64,000 nucleotides of DNA, from contig NZ_JABSSX010000004.1 in the NCBI RefSeq assembly GCF_013280495.1, positions 62,001 to 126,000 on the forward strand, read 5' to 3'. The notes beneath the pieces are model-generated. The model worked only from the letters and a program-made list of their open reading frames with translations. It was not told where the DNA came from and did no database searches. The position numbers were made by a program, and so were the translations under genes. Below, in pieces: positions 53,521 through 62,445 of the stretch. Source of the stretch: Brevibacterium permense (lineage in GTDB: Bacteria; Actinomycetota; Actinomycetes; Actinomycetales; Brevibacteriaceae). The stretch's first letter is position 1; each line of letters opens with the position of its first letter.

Positions 53521-55155
53521 TCACTTTGTCTGGGTGTTCTCTGTCCTGCTGTCACCGTCGTCGTCCTTCGAAAAGTTGTCGGAATCGGCCGTGGCGCCAT
53601 CATCGGTGTCAGCCGTATTGTCAGTGCCGCCGAGGCTGCTGTCAGTTCCGCCGTCATTGATCGACTGGTCCGCCGGGGAGTTAGCGGTCCTGCGCTTCCA
53701 GGACCGTAGCAACGGAATACCCAAGGTTAGCAGGCTCATGATCAGCAATATCATCGGCACTGGGTGGAGGACCCAGTCGTAAGATCCTCCGTTGATGATC
53801 GTGGCGCGCCGGAATCCGGTCTCAGCAAGCGGGCCGACGATCAGACCGATGACCAGCGGGGCCTGAGGGAAACCGCCCTTGATCATGAAGTAGCCCAGCA
53901 CGCCCGCTCCCACAGTAATCATGGCATCAACCAGGCTCGATTGGACCGCGAAGCTGCCGACGACGCTGAGGGCTAGCACGCAGGGCCACAGGTACTGGGT
54001 TGGAATGCGCGTGATTTGCCCCCATGAGCGGATGCCCGCCAGACCGACCAAAACCATGATGACGGGAATTATCACCAGTGCTAGGAAGACGCTGTACACC
54101 AAGTCCGGGGAACCGCTGAAGAGTTCCGGCCCCGGGCGGAGCCCATGGACCGTCAGGGCACCGATCAGGACGGCGGCAGCTGAGTTGCCCGGAATCCCGA
54201 GGATCAGGGTGGGCGCGAGTGTCCCTGGGACGGAGGCATTGTTGGCGGATTCGGCGGCGGCCAGACCACGTGGATCACCCTTGCCGAACATCGATTTGTC
54301 TCTTGCTAGCCGCTTGACTTCGTTGTGGCCGATGAATGACCCGATATCTCCGCCCGTGCCGGGGAGCACGCCCACGCCAAAACCGATGACCGAGCTGTAT
54401 GTCATGCCTGGCACGAGACGGCGCAACAGCGATCCTGGCACTCGGAATGACCCCGGCGACACCGGGGAAGCAGATCGCAACCGGATGTGCTTCTCGAAAC
54501 GCACGAGAGCCTCTGCCACGCCGAACAGACCGATCAGGACGGGAATGAAGCCCAGACCAGCCTGAAGGTCACCGATTCCAAAGGTCATGCGGGTGACCCC
54601 GTTGATTGGGTCCACGCCGACCGTGGCGATGAGTAGGCCTACAATGCCGCTGATCAGTCCCTTGACCATGGCACCCTCAGACATCGAGGCAATCAGGGTC
54701 AGGGCGAAGACTGCAAGCATGAAGAACTCGGCTGGCCCGAAGCTGAGAGCAAATCGTGCCAGCACCGGGGTGAGTGCCAGCAGCAGGACGCCGCCGATGA
54801 GGCCGCCGAACCCGGAGGCCAGCAGGGATATGGTCAAGGCCTGACCGGCTTTTCCCTTTAGCGTCATCGGATAGCCGTCCAGCAGGGTCGCTGCTGAGGA
54901 TGGCGTACCCGGGATACGCAGCAAAATCGCCGGAACGGAACCCGCATACACAGCACCTGAGTAGATCCCCAAGAGAAGGCACACCCCGGAAAGCGGATTC
55001 AACGCAAAGGTGAACGGCAGGAGGACGGCGATGGTCATCGTTGCCGTGAGACCGGGGATGGCCCCCACCGCAATGCCGCCGACCACCCCTACGAGCATGA
55101 ACAGCAAATGTTGCCAGGACAGCACTGCTTCGAGCGCAATCAGCAGATCGTTCAT
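53521..55155 (-). CDS. tctA: tripartite tricarboxylate transporter, large membrane subunit
   Basis: 544 residues with about twelve membrane segments. The TctA family marks are GAIPGLTATMTIAVLLPFTF, YSGAVYAGSVPAILLRIPGT PSS and GVLPGTGGDIGSFIGHNEVK. With TctB and TctC it forms a secondary transporter for carboxylates. An unusual 55-residue Asp/Asn/Thr-rich acidic tail follows the last helix (about 490-544), ending ENTQTK. The start overlaps the tctB stop by 4 nt. Confidence 0.92.
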   Translation of the reverse strand: MNDLLIALEAVLSWQHLLFMLVGVVGGIAVGAIPGLTATMTIAVLLPFTFALNPLSGVCLLLGIYSGAVYAGSVPAILLRIPGTPSSAATLLDGYPMTLKGKAGQALTISLLASGFGGLIGGVLLLALTPVLARFALSFGPAEFFMLAVFALTLIASMSEGAMVKGLISGIVGLLIATVGVDPINGVTRMTFGIGDLQAGLGFIPVLIGLFGVAEALVRFEKHIRLRSASPVSPGSFRVPGSLLRRLVPGMTYSSVIGFGVGVLPGTGGDIGSFIGHNEVKRLARDKSMFGKGDPRGLAAAESANNASVPGTLAPTLILGIPGNSAAAVLIGALTVHGLRPGPELFSGSPDLVYSVFLALVIIPVIMVLVGLAGIRSWGQITRIPTQYLWPCVLALSVVGSFAVQSSLVDAMITVGAGVLGYFMIKGGFPQAPLVIGLIVGPLAETGFRRATIINGGSYDWVLHPVPMILLIMSLLTLGIPLLRSWKRRTANSPADQSINDGGTDSSLGGTDNTADTDDGATADSDNFSKDDDGDSRTENTQTK

Positions 55156-55622
55156 GAGATCAGCCTTTCCAGGATTCCACGGGGAAGAGATACTCCGAAA
55201 ACGTTGTAGAACATCAGGAACAGCACCGTGCTGAATCCCACAGGTACGACCACGAGTAGTGGGATGTTGCGGATACCCATGAGCAGAAGGGCCAGTGCCA
55301 GGAACAACACGGTGGATGTGATGTAGCCAAGACTGCCCATCACGGACACATAGATGAGGAGTAAGGCCACCGCTCCGATGACACGCAGGCCATCAAAGCG
55401 GGATGGCAGCGCTTCGCCCCCGCCCCTCTGGAGTGTCAGGAGCACTGACAGCGCGATCAGGACAGTAGCGATCAGCATCGGGTATCCGCCTGACCCGGGA
55501 TCGCTTGCGTCCCCGTTGCCGTCGAGTTCGGCGGTCTGGATCAGAGTGGTGACACCTACCAACAAGAGCACCACCGCGGCGGTGATGTTACCGATACGAC
55601 TTCGAGATTCAGTGGTTTCCAT
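55152..55622 (-). CDS. tctB: tripartite tricarboxylate transporter, small membrane subunit
   Basis: 156 residues with four membrane segments, as in TctB proteins: an N-terminal helix, a loop with DPGSGGYPMLIA, and a C-terminal pair of helices (VFLALALLLMGIRNIPLLVV, FYNVFGVSLPRG). AAAGGGGG lies upstream of ATG 55622. It overlaps tctA and follows tctC by 66 nt. This subunit is essential for transport but its exact role is not established. Confidence 0.88.
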   Translation of the reverse strand: METTESRSRIGNITAAVVLLLVGVTTLIQTAELDGNGDASDPGSGGYPMLIATVLIALSVLLTLQRGGGEALPSRFDGLRVIGAVALLLIYVSVMGSLGYITSTVLFLALALLLMGIRNIPLLVVVPVGFSTVLFLMFYNVFGVSLPRGILERLIS

Positions 55623-55688
55623 AGTTTGTTCCCCCTTTAATGGGGTCGGGCCGGATACGCGAACGCTTCCAGCAGGGTCAGCAATCCG

Positions 55689-56690
55689 TCAGTAGATCCT
55701 GTCTACGAGCTCTCCGAAACGGGTGAATTCGTCGTCCATGAACTGTTCGAACTCCTCGCTCTCTACGATTTCGGATCCGTAACCCTGTTTCTTCATGAAT
55801 GACTGAAAGGTGTCCGATCGGGCCGCCTCGGCGAAGCAGTCGTTCAGCTTCTGCACCCGGTCTTCCGGGGTTCCCTCGGGTACGACGATCCCGAACCAGT
55901 TGGCTGCGTCCCAATCGGCGCCTTCCTCATGAGTGGTGGGGATGTCCGGGAACACTTCGAACCTCTCAGGGGACATGGACACCAGCCCGCGGAGCTCTCC
56001 AGTGTTCAGCTGAGACTGCATCTCCGCACCGGACGGCGTGAGGGCTTCGACTTGGCCGCCCAGGACAGCCGGAATCATCTCCGCCGAGCCGTTGAAGGGA
56101 GCGTACTGTTTGAACTCAACGCCGATTTCCTGTGCCAGCCCTCGAGCGGCGATGTCCCAGATCCCCCCTCGGCCGTTGGTGGCTACCCGGACTTCATCTC
56201 CGTTCTTCATGCCCTTCACGAGGTCATCAAACGTCTGGTACGGAGAGTCCGGACTCACGGCCAAGACGGACGGGGTTGACTGGAACCGTATTACCCCCTG
56301 CAAGTCCTCTGGGGTGATCTCTGTGTTGCCCAGGTGGTTCAGGATGGAGACTTCCACCGTGGCAGCCCCCACCGTGTATCCGTCCGGTTCCGCATCGGCC
56401 ATGGCCTGATGGCCTACAGCGCCAGCTGCACCGGTCTTGTTGGTGATCATCATGCGGACGCCGCACGTGTCTTCTGCGAGCGTGGCAAGTTGCCGGGTGG
56501 TCAGGTCTGTGGCCCCACCGGCCGCCCACGGTACGATGATCTCAACCTGGGATGAAGGAAATTCCTCGTCGTCACCCGCGCCAGCGGCACCACACGCTGT
56601 CAGTCCAGCAGTGGCAGCCAGCACCGTCGCGGTGGCGGCCAGTCGGCGTGGGAACTTCGGGAAGGTCATTGGAGTGGTATTGAACTTCAT
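55689..56690 (-). CDS. tctC: tripartite tricarboxylate transporter, substrate-binding lipoprotein
   Basis: 333 residues. A lipoprotein signal (RRLAATATVLAATAGLTACG) places the mature Cys at about residue 33; Lgt would modify it. The Bug/TctC fold follows: VEIIVPWAAGGATDLTTRQL, ITNKTGAAGAVGHQAMADAE PDGYT and VEALTPSGAEM. It captures the carboxylate outside the membrane and hands it to TctAB. ATG 56690 has AAGGA upstream; the longer frame is not signal-like. The ligand cannot be predicted from sequence. Confidence 0.92.
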   Translation of the reverse strand: MKFNTTPMTFPKFPRRLAATATVLAATAGLTACGAAGAGDDEEFPSSQVEIIVPWAAGGATDLTTRQLATLAEDTCGVRMMITNKTGAAGAVGHQAMADAEPDGYTVGAATVEVSILNHLGNTEITPEDLQGVIRFQSTPSVLAVSPDSPYQTFDDLVKGMKNGDEVRVATNGRGGIWDIAARGLAQEIGVEFKQYAPFNGSAEMIPAVLGGQVEALTPSGAEMQSQLNTGELRGLVSMSPERFEVFPDIPTTHEEGADWDAANWFGIVVPEGTPEDRVQKLNDCFAEAARSDTFQSFMKKQGYGSEIVESEEFEQFMDDEFTRFGELVDRIY

Positions 56691-56706
56691 TGTTCTAGTC
56701 CTTTGT

Positions 56707-57594
56707 TCAGTGAGTGGATGGAGGGGTAGATGACGTCTCGACGAAGACGTCGGGCACTTCGGCGGAATCAAAAACCGGGGGATGGCGCTCTGTCGCGACG
56801 TGGCGAAAGTCCGGGGCTCTCTTATCCCCGAAAGCCTCGACACCCTCAAGGACTTCGTCTGTTCGGAACACTTGTGCGAACAGTCCGGCCTCCTTGCTCA
56901 ATCCCGATTCCAACGGTTCCTCGACAGCCGTCCGGACTAGCGCCCGAATGCTGGCGACGGCAGGCGCCGGAAGCCCTGCCAGTCGTCGGGCGAAACGGAG
57001 CGCGGCTTCAGTCGGTTCCTCCGCGGCGACGATTCGCGTGATCAGGCCGATGCGGAGGGCCTCCGAGGCGTCGATTGGACTGCCGGAGAGCATCAGATCC
57101 AGCGCCCGCGCGCTGCCGACGATCCGAGGCAACAGCTGAGTTCCCCCGTTGCCGGGAAATACACCCCGGGTTACCTCTGGGAGAGCGAAGGTCGCTCGTG
57201 CAGTGGCTAGCCTGAAGTCTGTCGCCAACATGACTTCCAGTCCGGCCCCGAAAGCTACTCCGTCGGCGACCGACACTGTCGGGTGCCCGCATTCACGGAT
57301 AGCCGTGATGAGACGGTGTCCGTTGCGGGCCACCTCCAGCGCATTGTCGTCGGCGATCCGTTGGGGGAACTCCGTGATATCCGCGCCGGCCGAGAAAGCT
57401 TTGGTCCCCGAGGCGTGAAGGAGAACGGCCCGCACATCGTCGTGACGGCGCAACGATCGGAAGATGTCAAAAAGCAACTCCTTTGTCTCGTTGTCTAGAA
57501 GGTTAAGCGGCGGGTTCTGAATGGTCACGATGGCCACATCGTCGTCCAGCGTCATGCCCGCCGGTGCTGGGGACTGGGTGGAAGTATGGGCCAT
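56707..57594 (-). CDS. enoyl-CoA hydratase/isomerase family protein
   Basis: 295 residues of the crotonase superfamily. Oxyanion-hole segments are SGTKAFSAGADITEF and GVAFGAGLEVMLATDFRLA; the region GNGGTQLLPRIVG holds the usual catalytic Glu position, but here it reads FPGNGG, with Gly where hydratases keep Glu. AAAGGAGG precedes ATG 57594, and an operator-like palindrome lies 59 nt upstream. It probably hydrates the enoyl-CoA made by the neighbouring acyl-CoA dehydrogenase, or acts as an isomerase or hydrolase of the same superfamily. Confidence 0.88.
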   Translation of the reverse strand: MAHTSTQSPAPAGMTLDDDVAIVTIQNPPLNLLDNETKELLFDIFRSLRRHDDVRAVLLHASGTKAFSAGADITEFPQRIADDNALEVARNGHRLITAIRECGHPTVSVADGVAFGAGLEVMLATDFRLATARATFALPEVTRGVFPGNGGTQLLPRIVGSARALDLMLSGSPIDASEALRIGLITRIVAAEEPTEAALRFARRLAGLPAPAVASIRALVRTAVEEPLESGLSKEAGLFAQVFRTDEVLEGVEAFGDKRAPDFRHVATERHPPVFDSAEVPDVFVETSSTPPSTH

Positions 57595-57652
57595 GTCGCC
57601 TCCTTTGGTGGCTGGCACCTCTGACCAAAGTTCCGAAATTGTTCAGATGCAG

Positions 57653-57670
57653 GTACTCGGTTCAGAGTAC
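57653..57670. promoter_or_regulatory. palindrome before the enoyl-CoA hydratase gene
   Basis: GTACTC-GGTTCA-GAGTAC, a perfect 6-bp inverted repeat 59 nt before ATG 57594. A related site, GTACTTGGTTCAGAAGTG, lies before the CoA-transferase gene at 62446-62463; AGGTACTYGGTTCAGA is common to both. It is a likely IclR-family operator. Confidence 0.65.
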
Positions 57671-57705
57671 AGCGAGTGGTCTATATCACACAAGTGTTTC
57701 CAGCT

Positions 57706-58875
57706 TCAGGCCAGAAGATTCTTAGCGACGATATTGCGCTGGATCTGATTGGTACCCTCGATGATCTGCAGGCCCTTGGCTTCACGCATGAACCGTTCCA
57801 TCGGGTAATCCGTGCTGTACCCTTTTGCGCCGAAAACCTGGAGCGCGTCGACGGTAATCTGCATGGCCGAATCCGTTGCGAAGGTCTTGGCCATACCGAT
57901 CAGAGGTGCGGCGTCCCTGGGCGACATTCCACTGTCCAGCACCGCAGCCGACTTGTACACCAGATGCCTCGAAGCCTCGAGGTTGATGGCCATGTCTGCC
58001 AGCATCCATTGCAGGCCCTGGAAGTCGGCGATTGGCTGGCCGAAGGCCCGCCGATCCTTGGCATAGGCCACAGCATGGTCGAGCGCCCCCTGAGCCAGGC
58101 CCAGTGCTCGCGCGCCGACCAACGGGCGCAATAGGGTGAAGGTGCTGGCCGCGGTCTTGAATCCCTCGCCTTCCTCACCCAAACGGTCGGAGACCGGGAC
58201 GAAGACATCAGTGAACTCGACCTCACATGACGGGATCGCCCGACCGCCGATCTTGTTCATCGCCGCCCCCCGATGCACTCCCTCCGCGTCCGTGGGCACG
58301 ACGAAGGCGCTGAGTCCGCGATGCCCCGGCTCTCCCGTGCGGGCGAAGGTGACGAAGTAGTCGGAGACCGGTGCGTTGCCGGCCCACTGCTTCTTACCCG
58401 AGAGAAGGTAGCCGCCGTCAACGGGCACGGCGCGAGTCTGGAGATTGGCCATGTCCGATCCGACATCCGGTTCAGTATTGGCCGTAGAGAACCGGAGGGT
58501 TCCGTCGGCCAGACCCGGCAGGAACCGGGCACGCTGTTCCTCGTTGCCAGCGGCCGTGATGGCGAAGTACGGCTGCCATGTCATCATCAAGAGGTACGAG
58601 GTGTTATAGCACGTCCGTGTCAGACCCTCAATCGCCAAGGCGGCAGAGAGTATCCCTGCGTTCTGCCCTCCATACTCCGGTCCGAAGGGAAGGGCGAGTA
58701 GGTTCCGCTCGGCGAGCAGCTCGAACATGTCCTGCGGATACTCTCCCGTCTTATCCCGTTGGGCAGCGCCCGCGGCAACGGGGCCATCGGCGAGCTCCCG
58801 GATCTGCGCCTGAAGCGCGAGCTGCTTCTCCGTCAGTGCGTATTGTTCCTGGCCGGTCATCGTGGTATCAGTCAT
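57706..58875 (-). CDS. acyl-CoA dehydrogenase
   Basis: 389 residues of the acyl-CoA dehydrogenase family: FSTANTEPDVGSDMANLQTR (flavin and substrate loop), KKQWAGNAPVSD, VFGAKGYSTDYPMERFMREA and the end block IIEGTNQIQRNIV, where the usual catalytic Glu position is kept. AAGGAG lies before ATG 58875, which overlaps the CoA-transferase stop by 4 nt. The residue after the Arg-Glu block differs from fatty-acyl enzymes, so a dicarboxyl- or branched acyl-CoA substrate is possible. It differs clearly from the dehydrogenase at 24523. Confidence 0.92.
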   Translation of the reverse strand: MTDTTMTGQEQYALTEKQLALQAQIRELADGPVAAGAAQRDKTGEYPQDMFELLAERNLLALPFGPEYGGQNAGILSAALAIEGLTRTCYNTSYLLMMTWQPYFAITAAGNEEQRARFLPGLADGTLRFSTANTEPDVGSDMANLQTRAVPVDGGYLLSGKKQWAGNAPVSDYFVTFARTGEPGHRGLSAFVVPTDAEGVHRGAAMNKIGGRAIPSCEVEFTDVFVPVSDRLGEEGEGFKTAASTFTLLRPLVGARALGLAQGALDHAVAYAKDRRAFGQPIADFQGLQWMLADMAINLEASRHLVYKSAAVLDSGMSPRDAAPLIGMAKTFATDSAMQITVDALQVFGAKGYSTDYPMERFMREAKGLQIIEGTNQIQRNIVAKNLLA

Positions 58876-59930
58876 GGCATCTCCTTATTGTGTGGTGTGG
58901 TGGTGTTTACATTGCTGGTCCGAATTTGATCGTCATTGATGATCCCCTGGTCCGCCAGACGCTCAATGGTGCGATCCGAGAATCCCAGCTCTCCTAGGAT
59001 GTCGCGGGTGTCCGCTCCCAGCAGGGGAGGTGGCGAAGCAGTGGCTGGCCATGGCGGATCGACATCAACGGGAATTTTGAGCTGGTGCAGCTCACCGACG
59101 GTCGGGTGTTCCAGGGTTCGCGTTCTCGCTGTGTCGTTCCTCAAGACCTCCGACAACCCTTGCACTGGCACGCGAGCCGAGTCGCCACCATCGGCCTCTA
59201 CCCAGAAGTACCGCCCTTCTGAGCACCTCACGGACCCGTTTTGGACGGAAGGGCTGAATTCCCCGCCCGCAAGCAGGTCGGTCTGTGCGTATAGCTGGGA
59301 ATCAAGCAAGTTGATGTCGACAGTGGCACCCTTGCCCGTCGACGATTTCCGGCGTATGGCGGAGAGGATGCCGATGGCGGCAAGCACCCCGGCAGCGAAG
59401 TCCGGGAGACTGACCCCCATCCGGATCGGGGTACCACCGGGTGTGGTGGTGGCCCACATGGCCCCGCTGAGTGCCTGGATGAGAGGGTCGTTGGCGGGCC
59501 GTTCAGCGTATGGTCCGTCCGGCCCGAAGGCTGTTATGGCGCAGTAGACCAGCTCCGGCCGGACTTTCCGCAGCTGCTCTGCCCCAACCCCCAGGCGCTC
59601 GGCGGTCCCGGGCCGGAAATTCTGCACGACGACATCAGCTTCATGGGCCATGCGGACCACGGCCTCCCGCCCCTCGGCGGTCTTTAAGTCAATACAGACA
59701 CTCTTCTTGCCGCTGTTGAATCCTAGGAAAATCGCAGACTCGCCTGCGGCATAGACGCCGCCCATGTTCCGGCTAATCTCACCGCCCGGCGGCTCGACCT
59801 TGATGACTTCCGCGCCGAGCTCACGGAGCAACACCGTGCACCACGGGCCAGCGACGAAGTGCGACAGGTCCAGGATCCGCAGCCCCTCTAGGGGCGCCTG
59901 GGCCAGGGCTGGGGTGGCCGCCGTTGTCAT
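58872..59930 (-). CDS. class III CoA-transferase, internally shortened
   Basis: 352 residues. The N-terminal CoA-binding domain is complete (ILDLSHFVAGPWCTVLLREL, GFNSGKKSVCIDL, catalytic Asp in GVSLPDFAAGV). After GGEFSPSVQNGSVRCSEGRY the usual small domain of 60-70 residues (counterpart of NDKFWRLLCTAL… in the neighbour) is missing, and it resumes at VQGLSEVLRNDTARTRTLEH PTVG. ATG 59930 overlaps the GH88-like stop by 4 nt. Either it works as a heteromer with the full-length transferase at 61165, or it is decaying while still in frame. Confidence 0.85.
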   Translation of the reverse strand: MTTAATPALAQAPLEGLRILDLSHFVAGPWCTVLLRELGAEVIKVEPPGGEISRNMGGVYAAGESAIFLGFNSGKKSVCIDLKTAEGREAVVRMAHEADVVVQNFRPGTAERLGVGAEQLRKVRPELVYCAITAFGPDGPYAERPANDPLIQALSGAMWATTTPGGTPIRMGVSLPDFAAGVLAAIGILSAIRRKSSTGKGATVDINLLDSQLYAQTDLLAGGEFSPSVQNGSVRCSEGRYFWVEADGGDSARVPVQGLSEVLRNDTARTRTLEHPTVGELHQLKIPVDVDPPWPATASPPPLLGADTRDILGELGFSDRTIERLADQGIINDDQIRTSNVNTTTPHNKEMP

Positions 59931-61168
59931 GGTCGCCGTCCCGACAGCACAGGGGACACGGAGGGGGCCAGATCCAGCGGAGACCAGTCGCAGTGTGCGT
60001 AACGGTAGGCGGCCTCCACGATCCAGTAGTTGCCGTAGGGCATGGCCTCCTCCAGGGGGAACCGGGAGAAGCCGGCCCCTGCTTTCTCCGGCGGCAACTG
60101 TCCCCAACTGCTGTGCAGCAGAACGCCGCCGGGCGACAGATGGTCTGCCAGAAGGGCATCTGTGATGGCTTCCGCTGCTGCACCGGCCCAGTCCCTGGAC
60201 TCCGCGTCCAATCGCGCCAGCCTCAACAGGGCGTTGGTGGCAATAGTCGCGCTGCAAGTGTCCCGGGGGACAGCAGGGGCTGCGGGGTCGTCAAAGTCAT
60301 AGAAGGGAACGTTGCCCTGTGGCAAATGACTTACATACCACTGGCAGGCGGACCGGGCAACGTCCAGAAACCTCGCCTCAAGCGTGGCTTCGAAAGCATT
60401 GACGTAGTTATGCATGGCCCAAGATTGTCCGCGAGCCCAGGTGGTGGAGTCGCTGTAGCCCTGCATGGAATAGCGTCGTGCCGGCTGAGCCGTGTCCAGG
60501 TCGAATTCAATTGCCTGGTAACAAGATCCATCGCCGCGCATGATCCCGTAGTCGAGCAGGTTCGCATTGTGCACCCGCGCGATATCAGCCAGTTCCGGGT
60601 CGACGTGAGCTGCCCAGTAGAACGGCAACAGGTTCAGGCCGGTGTCGATGACGGCACGATTGACGTTGCGGACCTGGAGGAAGATCCCCAACCGGTCGTC
60701 GAAGTTGTTGCGGTATTGCTGCACGGCTTTCAGCGCCGTCTCAGCAAGGTCATCGTCTCCACTGATCCGAGCCCCCAAGCAGGCAGCATAGAACAGGTCG
60801 CTGCCGGCTGCGGAGAATCGCGGCGGCTCTAGCGCCAGCGTCTGCGCAACGGTCGTGGACAGCTGGTACGCGGCGTCGTGGACGCGGGCGTCTTGGAAGT
60901 GGTCGGCGATGAGCCAGAGCCTCCCACTGAGGAAACCCACCCACTGGAAAGTGGACCATTCGTGCGGTAGGTACTGCGAATTGATACGGTAACCGCCGGT
61001 GGTGTACTTGAACCCCGGGGCTGAACCAGGCGGAGAGTCCTCGATCAGCCTCAGGACTGGCTCGAGGCCGCGCCTGACGTCTTCCAGCGCCGCTTCGGCG
61101 GCCTCTCGCATCGCCGGCGCGGGGGTTGGAGGGTTGGTCTCCGAGTAGGTGTCGACTTGCGCGTTCAA
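59927..61168 (-). CDS. GH88-like unsaturated glycuronyl hydrolase
   Basis: 413 residues of the alpha/alpha-barrel (six-hairpin) glycosidase type. Features of family GH88 are the TWARGQSWAMHNYVNA block, DTCSATIATNALLRLARL, and the Asp-containing NRAVIDTGLNLLPFYW in the position of the catalytic Asp region. GH88 enzymes hydrate the vinyl ether of an unsaturated uronyl residue to release it from an oligosaccharide or conjugate. No signal peptide is seen, so it acts in the cytoplasm on imported material. It is translationally coupled on both sides to CoA-transferase genes (4-nt overlaps), an unexpected setting. Confidence 0.82.
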   Translation of the reverse strand: MNAQVDTYSETNPPTPAPAMREAAEAALEDVRRGLEPVLRLIEDSPPGSAPGFKYTTGGYRINSQYLPHEWSTFQWVGFLSGRLWLIADHFQDARVHDAAYQLSTTVAQTLALEPPRFSAAGSDLFYAACLGARISGDDDLAETALKAVQQYRNNFDDRLGIFLQVRNVNRAVIDTGLNLLPFYWAAHVDPELADIARVHNANLLDYGIMRGDGSCYQAIEFDLDTAQPARRYSMQGYSDSTTWARGQSWAMHNYVNAFEATLEARFLDVARSACQWYVSHLPQGNVPFYDFDDPAAPAVPRDTCSATIATNALLRLARLDAESRDWAGAAAEAITDALLADHLSPGGVLLHSSWGQLPPEKAGAGFSRFPLEEAMPYGNYWIVEAAYRYAHCDWSPLDLAPSVSPVLSGRRP

Positions 61169-62409
61169 CGCATTCTCCTGTTCTCGTTAAGGTTGCTCTT
61201 GTCAGAAAGACCCGACTTGTCTCCACTGCGCACCGGCCGCGGATCTTCCGCGGATGAGCCGTCGATTTCGCGGAGGATCTCATCGGTGTGCTCCCCCAGC
61301 AATGGCGGTGCGGTGCGCACGGCGGGGCGGACTCCGTCAAGAGTCATGGGGAGTCCCACCGTGGTCAGGTCGCCAACGGTTGGATGATTGACCGTGGACA
61401 GCAGGCCGTTGTGTATCACCTGGGGATCAGAGAGCGCTTCACTGAGGCTGTTGACCCGCGCACACGGCACCCCCTTGGCCTGCAGTCGTTCCAGCCAGGT
61501 CGCGCTGGGATGCTCGATCAGGAGATCGCCCACGATCCGGGTCAGTTCCTCCCGACGTTCCACCCGGTCGCGGTTGGTGATGTACCGCGGGTCGTCGACG
61601 AGCTCGGGCTCGTCCAGGGCCGTGCACAGGAGGCGCCAGAACTTGTCGTTGATCACGGCGATGTAAATGTATCGGTCATCGGAGCAGGGGAACGCCTGAT
61701 AGGGGGCGAACTGGGGATGCGCGCTGCCCAGCCGGGGTTGCTCCTGACCGTTCAGCAAGAACTCCTGTGCCCGGGGTCCGAGAGCGAACACCGAGACGTC
61801 AAGCAGGTTCAGGTTCAGTTGACGGCCCAGGCCGTCCTGATGGCGGCCATGCAGTGCCGCGAGGATCGCAAGACCGGCGGTCATTCCCGCGGCGAAGTCC
61901 GGCACGCTGAGGCCCTGGCGGGCGGGTGGGCCGTCGGCCTCGCCGGTGATAGCCATCGCTCCGGACAGGGCTTGGATGATGGGATCGTTCCCAGCGAGGT
62001 CCACATACGGTCCAGAATCACCGAATGCAGATATGGACGCGTAGATGATGCCGGGGTTCCGCTTCTCCAACGTGCTCCGGTCGACACCGAGCTGTGCGGC
62101 CTTCCCGGGGCGAAGGTTCTCGACGACGATGTCGGCCTTATCAGCGAGATCGTAGAAGACTTCCCGTCCTTCGGGGTCCTTCAAATCGAGGGCAATGCTC
62201 CTCTTGTTCCGGTTCAAGGAAAGGAATACCGCGCTCTGGTCTTCTGCGAAGACGCTGCCCGCCTGCCGGGACATGTCTCCGCTGTCCGGTCGCTCGACCT
62301 TGATCACATCGGCACCTAGGTCGGCTAAGACCATGGTGCACCATGGTCCTGCGGCAAGGTGACTCAAATCCAGGACTGTGACGCCTTCCAAGGGCAATCG
62401 CTGTGGCAC
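61165..62409 (-). CDS. class III CoA-transferase (CaiB/BaiF family), full length
   Basis: 414 residues with both domains: VLDLSHLAAGPWCTMVLADL GADVIKVERPDSGD, LNRNKRSIALDL, catalytic Asp in GLSVPDFAAGM, and the small domain containing NDKFWRLLCTALDEPELVDD and GVPCARVNSLSEAL. GTG 62409 has GGAGG 5 nt upstream and is preferred to the TTG at 62421. It heads a four-gene coupled unit (CoA-transferase, GH88-like, CoA-transferase, acyl-CoA dehydrogenase) behind an operator at 62446-62463. The C-terminal 40 residues form a charged tail. Confidence 0.92.
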   Translation of the reverse strand: MPQRLPLEGVTVLDLSHLAAGPWCTMVLADLGADVIKVERPDSGDMSRQAGSVFAEDQSAVFLSLNRNKRSIALDLKDPEGREVFYDLADKADIVVENLRPGKAAQLGVDRSTLEKRNPGIIYASISAFGDSGPYVDLAGNDPIIQALSGAMAITGEADGPPARQGLSVPDFAAGMTAGLAILAALHGRHQDGLGRQLNLNLLDVSVFALGPRAQEFLLNGQEQPRLGSAHPQFAPYQAFPCSDDRYIYIAVINDKFWRLLCTALDEPELVDDPRYITNRDRVERREELTRIVGDLLIEHPSATWLERLQAKGVPCARVNSLSEALSDPQVIHNGLLSTVNHPTVGDLTTVGLPMTLDGVRPAVRTAPPLLGEHTDEILREIDGSSAEDPRPVRSGDKSGLSDKSNLNENRRMR

Positions 62410-62445
62410 GGTATCCTCCAAATAAGTTCGGTTGTTCTTATATAG

